A DNA stretch of 36,144 nucleotides, taken from Candidatus Thioglobus sp. MED-G25 (lineage in GTDB: Bacteria > Pseudomonadota > Gammaproteobacteria > Arenicellales > UBA868). Positions 8,048 to 16,366 of the stretch are shown piece by piece. Position 1 is the first letter of the stretch. Every line of letters begins with the position of its first letter. The stretch spans positions 1 through 36,144 of the forward strand of contig NTKC01000016.1 in assembly GCA_002456995.1 (NCBI GenBank), given 5' to 3'. The translations under genes and the position numbers were made by a program. The notes beneath the pieces were generated by a model. That model was not told the DNA's origin. It worked only from the letters and a program-made list of their open reading frames with translations, and ran no database searches.

Positions 8048-8653
8048 TTAGGGTGCGGCTGCTTCATCGAGTTTTCGTTTTTTTTCACGTGTACGGATCA
8101 TACTCTGGTGTCTGGCTGTGCACACACTGCAGGCGGCATTCTCTTCTAGCCGGGCAGGGCGCCATATGTCAGGAGGAATAAAGCCACCCCGCCACAGGCC
8201 AAGGTTGTTCTGTTGTGCTAGACGCTCGTTCGCGTGATAGATACTCTCGGTATCGCCGACGGTCAATGCCCAACCAGTTTCAACCAGCCAGCGATTCAGA
8301 TTTTGTTCACCGATCCAGCATTCCGCAGTCAGCGTAGTACCCCCTGAGGAGCCCAGCAGCGGCAGATAGATACAGTCGAGCTTGCTGTTTAAGAGGTGTT
8401 GGTCAAGGGCCTGCCAGGCGATAGCCCCACAGGGCCACGGGGCTTCACCGTCTTCACACATCTGACTTGGTTTGGGAAGGCTAACGCCATATAACGAGAT
8501 CAGCTGATCACCAATGCGGAGCAGGCCGTTGTCGGGAAGTGTATGGGCGGGCTCAGCCGCTTGGCCTGTTCCAGTCATCAGTGCGGCGAGAACAATTGCT
8601 GCCAATCTTGTCCATTGGAACGCAGGCAATCGAGACATCAGTACTTTTGCCAT
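8048..8653 (-). CDS. Secreted staphylococcal-nuclease (SNase/TNase) fold protein, probably catalytically degenerate
   Basis: This 201-residue protein has an N-terminal signal peptide (hydrophobic core RLAAIVLAALMTG, likely cleavage near GQAA|EPA), so it is periplasmic or secreted. The mature part follows the bacterial thermonuclease plan: GDQLISLYGV, W-PCG-AIAWQAL, an ECWIGEQNLNRWLVETGWAL strand-helix, and a terminal NNLGLWRGGF plus WRPARL. The residues SNase uses for catalysis are not recognisable: the R-x-x-GIDAPE motif reads SLYGVSLPK, and the YGR segment is absent. It may be a non-catalytic or divergent member. It follows the transporter ATPase by 76 nt on the same strand, and I see no functional link to polyamines. 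The C-terminus is highly basic. Confidence 0.75.
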   Translation of the reverse strand: MAKVLMSRLPAFQWTRLAAIVLAALMTGTGQAAEPAHTLPDNGLLRIGDQLISLYGVSLPKPSQMCEDGEAPWPCGAIAWQALDQHLLNSKLDCIYLPLLGSSGGTTLTAECWIGEQNLNRWLVETGWALTVGDTESIYHANERLAQQNNLGLWRGGFIPPDIWRPARLEENAACSVCTARHQSMIRTREKKRKLDEAAAP

Positions 8654-8729
8654 TTAACAAACTGAACTGTGATGTCTTGGGGCGATGCGGTCGAGACCAC
8701 ATTCTCCCAGGTGGATATCACTCGGTAGT

Positions 8730-9827
8730 TCAATTTCGCGACAGCACCACCAAAGCATCGGGAGACCAGGTCAGCCAGACCGGTTGATTTGGACGAGAAA
8801 TACCGCCAAGTGAACGCTCCAGATTTTGCAGTGCGACCAGGACTGGCTCGTCTCGATGATCGATATGGACATAAAAATGACTACGGTCACCGAGGTAAGC
8901 CGACGGTCCCATTCGACCCTCAAGATAGCCGGCCTGATTTTCAGGACTTTCAAATTGGGGCTGAAGTTTCTCCGGTCGGATTGCAATCCAAACGGGTGTG
9001 CCGCTAGAAAATTCTTGCTCGACCTCTGAGGCGACAATCGTACCGAGAAGCTCGCTTGTGACGGTGGTATTCCTGGCTTTAGAGTCAACCACCTCTCCCT
9101 CAAAGAAATTCATACTGCCGATAAAGTCAGCGACGAACCGGGAACTCGGTGACTCGTACAACTCTGCCGGTGTCGCAATTTCGATGACCTCGCCCTCAGA
9201 CATAACAGCGATACGGTCCGACAGTGTCAGAGCCTCTTCCTGATCATGAGTGACAAAAAGAAAGGTAATGCCGAGTTGCTGCTGCAGCTGCCGCAATTCG
9301 ATCTGCATTTGTTCCCGTAGTTTCTTATCGAGTGCGCCGAGCGGCTCATCAAGTAGCAGAACTTTGGGTTGCTTAATCAGCGCGCGAGCCAGAGCAACAC
9401 GTTGTCTTTGACCGCCGGACAGCTCATTAGATCCACGCGACCCGTACCCCGGCAACTTGATCAATTCCAGTACTTCGTCAATCCGTTTATTCAGATCTGT
9501 TTTGGTCAGTCCTGACTTGCGCATGCCGAACGCAATGTTCCCGCGGACATCGAGATGAGGGAAGATTGCATAATTCTGGAACACCATATTAACCGGGCGT
9601 TTGTTAGGTGGCGTTGCCGACATTGGTTGGCCATCTATCAGGATTTCGCCTTCAGTTGGCGTTTCAAAACCGGCAACTATTCTGAGTAGTGTGGTCTTGC
9701 CGCAGCCCGAAGGACCCAACAAAGAAAAAAACTCGCCCTGGGAGATATCAAAACTGGCTTGATCTACAGCAGTGACGGTACCAAAACGTTTACTGACCTT
9801 GCTGAATGAAATTATGGATTTGTCCAT
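8730..9827 (-). CDS. potA: Polyamine-type ABC transporter ATP-binding protein (PotA-like)
   Basis: This 365-residue ATPase energises the adjacent importer. The nucleotide-binding domain is complete: Walker A GPSGCGKTT at 38-46, Q-loop VFQNYAIFPHL, signature LSGGQ at 136-140, Walker B LLLDEP around 157-162 and H-loop VTHDQEEAL. A C-terminal TOBE domain (about 235-365) is the regulatory extension of the PotA/MalK group. The FPHLDVRGNIAFGM segment favours the spermidine/putrescine branch. It starts one base after the end of the second permease, with AGGA upstream, so it is the third cistron after the terminator. The substrate class is inferred from the neighbouring binding protein and polyamine enzymes. 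Confidence 0.92.
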   Translation of the reverse strand: MDKSIISFSKVSKRFGTVTAVDQASFDISQGEFFSLLGPSGCGKTTLLRIVAGFETPTEGEILIDGQPMSATPPNKRPVNMVFQNYAIFPHLDVRGNIAFGMRKSGLTKTDLNKRIDEVLELIKLPGYGSRGSNELSGGQRQRVALARALIKQPKVLLLDEPLGALDKKLREQMQIELRQLQQQLGITFLFVTHDQEEALTLSDRIAVMSEGEVIEIATPAELYESPSSRFVADFIGSMNFFEGEVVDSKARNTTVTSELLGTIVASEVEQEFSSGTPVWIAIRPEKLQPQFESPENQAGYLEGRMGPSAYLGDRSHFYVHIDHRDEPVLVALQNLERSLGGISRPNQPVWLTWSPDALVVLSRN

Positions 9828-9828
9828 G

Positions 9829-10644
9829 TCAGATTCCTGATGTGCTTTCCAGTTTTATTCCACGACGTCGTAACCATTCAGCAAAGGAGACGACGAAAAA
9901 TGATATGACAAATATACTTGACCCTAGCGCTAACACCGCTGGTATCTTGGTGGGGAAGCGTAGTGAGCTCCATATATAGATTGGAAGAGTGGCGTCGGTG
10001 CTCGATAGAAAAAATGCGAGGACAAATTCGTCAAATGAAATCGTGAAGGTCAGTAAAAGGCTAGCGACGATACCTGGCAGAACGATCGGGAAGGTTACGC
10101 GCCAGAACGTCATCCAACCGTTTTCTCCAAGATCCAAAGCCGCTTCTTCAAGACTGTTGTCAAATCCCTCCATCCGTGAAATCAGGACGAGCATCGCAAA
10201 TGGTGTGCATAGCAGCGAGTGTGAGAAACCAACGGTCCACAGTGATAAGGGAATGTCGAGTTGACTGATGAGAATCAGCAGTGAAATTGCCAGAATAATC
10301 TCGGGGATTACGAGAGGTATCATGATGAAACTGATGACGGATCCGCGCCCTGGTAATCGGTAGCGGGTGAGCGCTTTAGCTGCCAGTAAACCGAGAATGG
10401 TGCTGACGATAGCAACAATTAGACCCACCTTTACACTATTGAGTAGAGCTTCCAGCATACTGGGGCTGTTCACCATCTGGTGATACCATTTCAGGGTAAA
10501 GCTTTTCAGTGGAAAAGCGATGTACTTTGAACTGTTGAAGGAGAATAACGGCAGGAACAATACTGGGAGGTAGATAAATGTCAGGTAGATAATGGCGTAA
10601 AGTAAAAAGCCGTCTGGACGCCACCAGGGCCGTTGGTCATTCAT
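9829..10644 (-). CDS. potC: Polyamine-type ABC transporter permease (PotC-like)
   Basis: This 271-residue inner-membrane permease has about six transmembrane segments, beginning after a short polar N-terminus with YAIIYLTFIYLPVLFLPLF. The cytoplasmic EAA loop reads LEEAALDLGENGWMTFWRVT followed by FPIVLPGI, and FTISFDEFVLAFFLSS just after it is the typical PotC segment. It pairs with the PotB-like protein to form the channel. The start ATG overlaps the upstream permease stop as ATGA (10641-10644), so translation is coupled. The protein ends normally. The order here is permease, permease, ATPase, whereas E. coli has ATPase first. Confidence 0.92.
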   Translation of the reverse strand: MNDQRPWWRPDGFLLYAIIYLTFIYLPVLFLPLFSFNSSKYIAFPLKSFTLKWYHQMVNSPSMLEALLNSVKVGLIVAIVSTILGLLAAKALTRYRLPGRGSVISFIMIPLVIPEIILAISLLILISQLDIPLSLWTVGFSHSLLCTPFAMLVLISRMEGFDNSLEEAALDLGENGWMTFWRVTFPIVLPGIVASLLLTFTISFDEFVLAFFLSSTDATLPIYIWSSLRFPTKIPAVLALGSSIFVISFFVVSFAEWLRRRGIKLESTSGI

Positions 10645-11558
10645 GCGACTTTCCTTCGGAAACTTTGTGTTCCCCAGAGAAATAGACTAATCATTAGGGC
10701 GACTGTCAGCATCGATATGACTGATATAGCCGCCCCTAAAGGCCAGTTCAGGGCTTTACCAAACATGGACTGGATAATGTTGCCGATCATGATGCCGCTT
10801 GGTCCACCGACAAGAGAAGGTGTTACATAGTCACCGACAGTTGGTATGAATACGAGCAGACTTGCCGCAATTACACCGGGTAGAGATAGGGGCAACGTAA
10901 CACGAACAAAAGTTATGAACGCGTTCTCGCCCAAATCCCGGGCAGCCTCAAGAAGAGAGCGATCTATTTTCTCCAGTGATACATAGATTGGCAGGATGGC
11001 GAAAGCGGCCCAGGCATGAGCCAATGTAATCATAACAGCCGCGGGGTTATACAGTAGAAACTCAAGAGGCTCAGAAATAAATCCTAGGGTCTTCAGTCCC
11101 GAGTTGATCACGCCGTTGTAGCCCAGCATCAGTTTCCATGCGAATACCCGGAGAAGATAACTGGTCCAAAATGGTACTGTGATCAGAATTAGCCAGATCA
11201 GTTTGTTGTGCTGAATTCTAAAGGCAATAAAGTAGGCCATCGGGTAGGCCAGTAGCACAGTAGCTAATGTGACTAGTCCCGACATGCGAATGGACTTAAT
11301 CAGGATCTTTCCGTAGATGGGTTTCTGGAAGAAGTCTATATAGTTCTTCAGTGAAAAAGTTCGAATGAAATCCAGATAGTCCTGGATCCAGAAACTCAGT
11401 GTAAACAATACTGCCAGTGGCATCGCCAGTCCCAGCAACAACGCAAGTAGTGTGGGCGACAACAGGGTGTAACCACGAACTGCCTCGCTGGTTTGAAAAA
11501 GCCGAGCTAGGCTGATTCCGGAATTGTGATGGGGCGCAGTTGTGCTCGAGGTCTTCAT
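10641..11558 (-). CDS. potB: Polyamine-type ABC transporter permease (PotB-like)
   Basis: This 305-residue permease is the partner of the PotC-like protein. After a polar N-terminus of about 30 residues it enters the first membrane helix (LLSPTLLALLLGLAMPLAVLF). It carries a large periplasmic loop before helix 2 and an EAA loop LLEAARDLGENAFITFVRVT with LPLSLPGV. FIPTVGDYVTPSLVGGP is the standard PotB/PotH segment. The gene is separated from the binding-protein gene by 129 bp containing an intrinsic terminator, so its transcription probably depends on read-through or an internal start. Assignment to polyamine rather than another small cation rests on family resemblance and context. Confidence 0.92.
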   Translation of the reverse strand: MKTSSTTAPHHNSGISLARLFQTSEAVRGYTLLSPTLLALLLGLAMPLAVLFTLSFWIQDYLDFIRTFSLKNYIDFFQKPIYGKILIKSIRMSGLVTLATVLLAYPMAYFIAFRIQHNKLIWLILITVPFWTSYLLRVFAWKLMLGYNGVINSGLKTLGFISEPLEFLLYNPAAVMITLAHAWAAFAILPIYVSLEKIDRSLLEAARDLGENAFITFVRVTLPLSLPGVIAASLLVFIPTVGDYVTPSLVGGPSGIMIGNIIQSMFGKALNWPLGAAISVISMLTVALMISLFLWGTQSFRRKVA

Positions 11559-11643
11559 ACTCTAGTCGAGGTGCGGTCGCTATCACACACGGAATAGACG
11601 CCGCCTTTCTAGATCGATGGATGCCGCATTGAATTGCAAAAAT

Positions 11644-11675
11644 ACGGACAGGGACAATAGGTTGTCCCTGTCCGT
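11644..11675 (-). terminator. Intrinsic terminator between binding-protein and permease genes
   Basis: A perfect 14-bp inverted repeat (ACGGACAGGGACAA at 11644-11657, its complement at 11662-11675) encloses a 4-nt loop. On the minus-strand transcript it is followed by ATTTTTGC, the U-tract of an intrinsic terminator. It begins 12 nt after the binding-protein stop and ends 85 nt before the PotB-like start. Partial termination here would keep the binding protein in excess over the membrane components, as known for other binding-protein importers. Confidence 0.85.
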
Positions 11676-11687
11676 CACTATGGTTAC

Positions 11688-12821
11688 TTAGAGGCCAGCT
11701 TTGACCTCTTCGAACATGGCCTGTAGAGCAGGTTCGTTACCCATTGGGGCTTGGAAGATTCCCGCATCTAGGGTCTCGTTTACATTAGTGGAGTAGCCTA
11801 GCTCCTTGAGCAGGCCAGGTTGATCTTTCTCGACTTGCGCGAATGCCTTCATGTTGCCGTGGCCATAGCCGTATTCGGTGAGTGCAAATACACCTGATTC
11901 GACGCTAGCGTAGGCATCGACGTACTCATAAATTTTGTCCAATTTCGCCGGATCATGGTCGGTCATCAGGCAGAAGCCACAGACCCAAGTCATTGCGCCT
12001 TCCTTGGGACTGGTGTAGCGCACGTCCAAACCCTCTTTTTTGAGCGCAGCGTAAGATGAATTCCACGCAGATGCTGCGACCAATTCTCCGGAGGCTAGTG
12101 CCTGTTCGATGTCGGCTGGACTGGTCCAGTAATAACGCATCAATGGCAGCTGTTCTTTGAGTGAAGCACGGGTTTTTTCCATTTCGGCATCGGTCATGTT
12201 GAAAGGGTCTTTCGCTCCGATATAAATTGCAGCGACCATGACACCATCAATCAGACTGTCCGACATTGACAGGCGGCCCTTGTACTTGGGATCCCAAAGC
12301 ATACCCCACGTCTCATTACCGACATATTCTGGTGCAAGGTCAGCCCTATATAGGACCGACGTAAGCCCCCAGTCCGTTGGGATAAAATATTGTTTGTCGC
12401 CGTCGAAGGTGCCGGGGATTGTTTTCAGAGCTGGGATAATGTCGGACCAATTTGAAAGACGGCTGGGATCCATGGGCTGAAGAATGCCCGCATCTTTCCA
12501 GATTGGAACTTTGTATGAGCACGGCTGCGTAAGGTCAACCTTAAATCCGGCTCGCATCTTGGCGAAGGCCTCTTCTTCGTCACCGAAGATGGCAAAGTTG
12601 GGAGATTGACCGTGTTTTCCGATATATGGTTGATGCAACTCAGGCACTTCCCAACCCTCCCAAGTAAACACAGTCGGGTGATCGTCGCTGCCGGCGTTAG
12701 CCATTTTCGAGCCCAAGGGTATGGTTACCATCGTGGCGCCGAGTGCAATAAGTTTTTGGTTGAACTGCCGTCGGCTCATTCTGCCAGTCGCAAGTTCTTC
12801 GATTATCTGATCTTTTTGCAT
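11688..12821 (-). CDS. potD: Polyamine-type ABC transporter periplasmic substrate-binding protein (PotD-like)
   Basis: This roughly 377-residue extracellular solute-binding protein captures the transported amine. The N-terminus has a twin-arginine-like motif, SRRQFNQK, ahead of a hydrophobic stretch (LIALGATMVTIPLG), suggesting Tat export. PotD-family marks include FTWEGWEVPE, LSNWSDIIPALKTIPG, YFIPTDWGLTSVLYRADL and GVFALTEYGYGHGN. I take the ATG at 12821, with GGAGG 9 nt upstream, over the in-frame ATG at 12836, which itself contains the Shine-Dalgarno sequence. It follows the SpuC-like aminotransferase closely and precedes the terminator. The ligand could be putrescine, spermidine or a related cation. 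Confidence 0.9.
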   Translation of the reverse strand: MQKDQIIEELATGRMSRRQFNQKLIALGATMVTIPLGSKMANAGSDDHPTVFTWEGWEVPELHQPYIGKHGQSPNFAIFGDEEEAFAKMRAGFKVDLTQPCSYKVPIWKDAGILQPMDPSRLSNWSDIIPALKTIPGTFDGDKQYFIPTDWGLTSVLYRADLAPEYVGNETWGMLWDPKYKGRLSMSDSLIDGVMVAAIYIGAKDPFNMTDAEMEKTRASLKEQLPLMRYYWTSPADIEQALASGELVAASAWNSSYAALKKEGLDVRYTSPKEGAMTWVCGFCLMTDHDPAKLDKIYEYVDAYASVESGVFALTEYGYGHGNMKAFAQVEKDQPGLLKELGYSTNVNETLDAGIFQAPMGNEPALQAMFEEVKAGL

Positions 12822-12866
12822 TCTGTGTTCCTCCATCTAAGAAAGCTTTGGTTAAAAAATTGTAAT

Positions 12867-14237
12867 TTAGTTGGTTATTGCGTTATAGGTCTCATCGAGT
12901 CCTTGAACTACCTTGGATATCATTTCGTCGATTTCCGACTCTGACATGATCAGTGGTGGTGAGATGATCATGGTATCACCGACGGCCCGCAACACCAATC
13001 CAAGCCGCAGGCAGGCTTCACGACAGCGTGTTCCAGCTTCAACCACAGGATCATAGCGTGCGCGGGTAGTTTTGTCCTGTACGAGTTCGAGTGCGCCAAG
13101 AAAACCAAGGCCTCTGCTTTCCCCAACCAGTGGGTGATCAGCCAGTGTTTTCCATTTTTCCTGCAGGTAGGGACCTGTTACTGTGTCCACACGGTCAATA
13201 ATTTTCTCGTCGCGAAGAATTCGCACGTTCGCGCAGGCAACTGCACAAGCAGCTGGGTGACCGGAATAGGTCATGCCGTGGAAGAATTCACCACCTTCTT
13301 CAATCAGAACCTGGGACACATGGTCGGCCACCATCACGGCTGCAATGGGCAGATACCCCGAAGACAGCCCCTTGGCAATGGGCATTAGGTCCGGCTGGAT
13401 GTTGTAGTAGTCGCTGCCAAACCATTTTCCGGTTCTGCCGAATCCGCAGATGACTTCATCAGCCACCAGCAAAATCTGATAGCGACGGCAGATATCACTG
13501 ATTTCCGGCCAGTAGGTATCTGGTGGTATGACGACACCGCCGGCGCCCTGAATGGGTTCAGCTATAAAAGCAGCAACACGGTGCTCCCCAAGCTCATTGA
13601 TTTTTTGTTCCAGCTCTTGGGCCATTTTAAGGCCGTGTCCTTCTGGGGAATCAGCACCGCCATCTTGGTACCAGTAAGGCTGACCGATATGCGTGATATC
13701 CGGGATCGGCAGGCCACCTTGGGCATGCATCGTCGACATGCCGCCCAGACTTGCACCGGCCATCGTGCTGCCATGATAAGCATTCTTTCGGCTGATGATG
13801 ACCTGTTTATCGGGTTGTCCCAGTGAGGCCCAGTAATGTCGGGCCATACGGACCACAGTATCGTTTGCTTCGGACCCTGAATTGGTGAAGAAAGCATGGT
13901 TGAGATTCGCCGGTGTAACTTCAGACAGGAGTTGAGACAGCTCGATTACTGGTGGCGTGGCTGTTTGAAAAAAAGTGTTGTAGTACGGTAGGGTCTCCAT
14001 TTGTTGCCTGGCCGCGTCGACCAGTTCCTGACGGCCATAACCCACATTGACACACCACAATCCGGCCATCGCATCGAGAATCTTGTTGCCATCTGAATCC
14101 CAGAGATAGACGCCATCGGCCTTTTCAATGATCCGGGCGCCCTTGGCGTGCATCTGTTTGTGATTTGTAAATGGATGTAGAAAGTGGGCACTGTCGAGAG
14201 CCTGCCAGTCGGCAGTTGATTGCTGGGTTTGGGTCAC
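12867..14237 (-). CDS. spuC: Putrescine--pyruvate aminotransferase (SpuC-like, class III PLP aminotransferase)
   Basis: This 456-residue PLP aminotransferase is strikingly close in pattern to Pseudomonas SpuC: a WQALDSAHFLHPF-type start, GARIIEKADGVYLWDSDGNK, ILDAMAGLWCVNVGYGR and VGDTMIISPPL all match in order. SpuC moves the amino group of putrescine to pyruvate, giving 4-aminobutanal and alanine. The Schiff-base lysine is K289 in MPIAKGLSSGY, and D260 of ADEVICGFGRTG contacts the pyridine nitrogen. The start is GTG (14235-14237) with AGGAG 7 nt upstream. It lies between the gamma-glutamyl ligase and the binding protein, so two routes into putrescine breakdown are encoded side by side. Confidence 0.92.
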   Translation of the reverse strand: MTQTQQSTADWQALDSAHFLHPFTNHKQMHAKGARIIEKADGVYLWDSDGNKILDAMAGLWCVNVGYGRQELVDAARQQMETLPYYNTFFQTATPPVIELSQLLSEVTPANLNHAFFTNSGSEANDTVVRMARHYWASLGQPDKQVIISRKNAYHGSTMAGASLGGMSTMHAQGGLPIPDITHIGQPYWYQDGGADSPEGHGLKMAQELEQKINELGEHRVAAFIAEPIQGAGGVVIPPDTYWPEISDICRRYQILLVADEVICGFGRTGKWFGSDYYNIQPDLMPIAKGLSSGYLPIAAVMVADHVSQVLIEEGGEFFHGMTYSGHPAACAVACANVRILRDEKIIDRVDTVTGPYLQEKWKTLADHPLVGESRGLGFLGALELVQDKTTRARYDPVVEAGTRCREACLRLGLVLRAVGDTMIISPPLIMSESEIDEMISKVVQGLDETYNAITN

Positions 14238-14370
14238 TTTAGAGCTCCTATCGATAGTTAGTCTTTGGTTATAAGTAGAAATTGCTACAGTGGCAGGTTA
14301 GTTATTGAAGCGATGTCGAACAACTCACAGTGTGTGTCGTCAGGGCTAAGCTCGCTTCACCGGAACACAG

Positions 14371-15750
14371 TCAGACGTTCAGCAGCAGGTGTTCTCTTTC
14401 CCAGGAGCTGATCACCTGAAGGAATGTGCCGTGTTCGTTTTCTTTTACTGCATTAAAGGCTCTGACGAAACGTTCTCCGAGAATCTCCCGCAGTGGTGTG
14501 CAATCCCGCAGCGCTCGTAGTGCCTGCTCCAGAGTTCGTGGTAGGTCATACGGCATATTGTAAGCATTGCCGGTGACAGGTTCCGATGGCTCGAGCTGGT
14601 CCATCATTCCGAGCAGACCACAGGCAAGGCTGGCGGCAACGACCAGATAGGGATTAGCGTCTGCTCCGGGTACGCGGTTTTCGACGCGCCGTGACTCGGG
14701 TGATGAATCGGGTACTCTCAGACCAACAGTACGGTTGTCGTAGCCCCAATGTGCGTTGATTGGTGCAGCATGGTCGCGAATCAAACGGCGGTAAGAGTTG
14801 ACATTCGGTGCAAGCAGAGACATTGCAGCCGGAAGGTAGCGCTGGAGTCCTGCAATATGGGCAAAAAATAGTGGACTGGCCTGCCCGATGTCGTCGCTGA
14901 ATATGTTTTTACCTGTATGGGTGTCGACAATGCTTTGATGAATGTGCATGGCACTGCCAGGTTCTTTTTCCATCGGCTTCGCCATGAACGTGGCATACAT
15001 GTTGTGCCGCAATGCGGTTTCACGTGTGGCTCGTTTGAAAAGAAATGCCTGGTCCGAGATCTTGACCGGATCACCATGCACCAGGTTGATCTCCATCTGG
15101 GCCGCACCTGCTTCGTGATTGAGCGTCTCAAGCGCGATATCGAGGACTTCGCAGTGATCGTATAGATCCTCAAACATGGGGTCGAATTCGTTTACCGCAT
15201 CAATACTGAACGACTGACGACCGGGTTCTGCACGGCCAGACCGCCCGACCGGTGGTTCCAGAGGGTAGTCCGCATCATGATTCGGTTTAACCAGGTAGAA
15301 CTCGAGTTCAGGAGCCACGACGGGTGTCCAGCCAAATTCATGATAAGCCTGCACGACTTTCTGCAAAACATAGCGCGGTGACATCTCCACTGGACTGCCA
15401 TCGGCGTAAAAACAATCGTGAATAATGAGCGCAGTCGGATCGTGGGCCCAGGGCACCAGCCTGAAACTTTCAATGTCCGGTTTTAGGAAAATGTCACCGT
15501 CCGACGGATCAACTGCACTTTGATCTTCGGGATAGTCACCTGTTACGGTCTGAAGGAAGATACCCTCAGGCATACGCAGGCCAACCTCTTCACTGTATTT
15601 CTTTGCCGGAATCAGTTTGCCGCGGGCAATCCCGGTCATATCGGGGATAACGGCTTCTATCTCATCGACATCGTGATTCCGGATCCACTGCCGGATTGAA
15701 CGGAGCGGGCTTTCGTTCGGAGTTGGGACGATTCTTGGTTTTGAGGTCAT
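14371..15750 (-). CDS. puuA: Gamma-glutamylputrescine synthetase-type glutamine synthetase homologue (PuuA/SpuB-like)
   Basis: This 459-residue type I glutamine-synthetase-like ligase would join glutamate to an amine, classically putrescine, using ATP. The beta-grasp N-domain has VDEIEAVIPDMTGIARGK in place of the GS sequence. The catalytic domain shows APELEFYLVKP (metal Glu), NHEAGAAQMEINLVHGDP, GSAMHIHQSI (His in the metal site) and RVPDSSPESRRVENRVPGAD. The ARGKLIPAKKY segment marks the PuuA/SpuB branch rather than GlnA. It is 133 nt upstream of spuC in the same direction. No obvious PuuB, PuuC or PuuD follows, so the fate of a gamma-glutamyl product is unclear from this window. Confidence 0.9.
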   Translation of the reverse strand: MTSKPRIVPTPNESPLRSIRQWIRNHDVDEIEAVIPDMTGIARGKLIPAKKYSEEVGLRMPEGIFLQTVTGDYPEDQSAVDPSDGDIFLKPDIESFRLVPWAHDPTALIIHDCFYADGSPVEMSPRYVLQKVVQAYHEFGWTPVVAPELEFYLVKPNHDADYPLEPPVGRSGRAEPGRQSFSIDAVNEFDPMFEDLYDHCEVLDIALETLNHEAGAAQMEINLVHGDPVKISDQAFLFKRATRETALRHNMYATFMAKPMEKEPGSAMHIHQSIVDTHTGKNIFSDDIGQASPLFFAHIAGLQRYLPAAMSLLAPNVNSYRRLIRDHAAPINAHWGYDNRTVGLRVPDSSPESRRVENRVPGADANPYLVVAASLACGLLGMMDQLEPSEPVTGNAYNMPYDLPRTLEQALRALRDCTPLREILGERFVRAFNAVKENEHGTFLQVISSWEREHLLLNV

Positions 15751-15869
15751 TTGCGCGACGCTATTGGTAACACTGGGCAGTGTAATCGATGGTCGTTATT
15801 GGAAACAGGCTCACTTACGCGATGGTCAGATGAGTCGATATCAGTACTGCATATATTGTAAAAATCGGG

Positions 15870-16340
15870 TTAGGTTTCACATCGGTAGCGGAAGGTACAG
15901 CAGGAGGCACCGCCCATAATGGTCTGATCTCTTTGTAATGTGATGCGGTCGTCGAATCCTTGACAGAAAGTGCCGTCGCGATGGCAGGAGAGGAGGTGGC
16001 CGATGTGCCCCAGATCCATGTCCTGGTACATCTCTGCATAACGGCAACGAGTCACATTGAAATCGAACTGGTCGTCGGATTCATGCAAAACATCGACCTC
16101 CAGTGCGCCACCTGCCTTCCACTGTTCGAATAGATCGATAAAGTTGCGAAGGGGTGACTGGTCCGGTGAACTGTGAGTGGCTGCAAGGTGCTGACCTTCG
16201 GCAATCGCTGCGTTCTGGATAGCAACACGCAGAATATCTTCGGCTTTCTGTTGCCCCAGTTGTGCTGACATTTCGTCGAATACCGGGCCCATGACCTCTG
16301 CCTGTAGTCGGCGTTTGACGATGATCGGTATATTGTCCAT
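15870..16340 (-). CDS. L-2-amino-thiazoline-4-carboxylic acid hydrolase (ATC hydrolase) family protein
   Basis: This 156-residue protein resembles the ATC-hydrolase family, whose founder opens the thiazoline ring of L-2-amino-thiazoline-4-carboxylate to N-carbamoyl-L-cysteine. Its marks are an N-terminal helical half (RLQAEVMGPVFDEMSAQLG), then FNVTRCRYAEMYQDMDLGHI, SCHRDGTFCQGFDDRITLQR and a terminal GGASCCTFRYRC. Six cysteines cluster in the second half, and at least one in a conserved position could be the nucleophile. The family is broad and poorly characterised. A ring-opening or amidohydrolase role on a neighbouring metabolite is inference. It lies between a 2-oxoglutarate dioxygenase and the gamma-glutamyl ligase. 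The ATG follows a GGAG. Confidence 0.75.
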   Translation of the reverse strand: MDNIPIIVKRRLQAEVMGPVFDEMSAQLGQQKAEDILRVAIQNAAIAEGQHLAATHSSPDQSPLRNFIDLFEQWKAGGALEVDVLHESDDQFDFNVTRCRYAEMYQDMDLGHIGHLLSCHRDGTFCQGFDDRITLQRDQTIMGGASCCTFRYRCET

Positions 16341-16366
16341 TGTGAGTCTCCAGGTGGTATCTAAGA

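Noticed and set aside
12822-12836. Alternative upstream ATG for the binding-protein gene
   Set aside because: This ATG overlaps the GGAGG that serves the downstream ATG at 12821, which gives better spacing and a normal Tat-like N-terminus.
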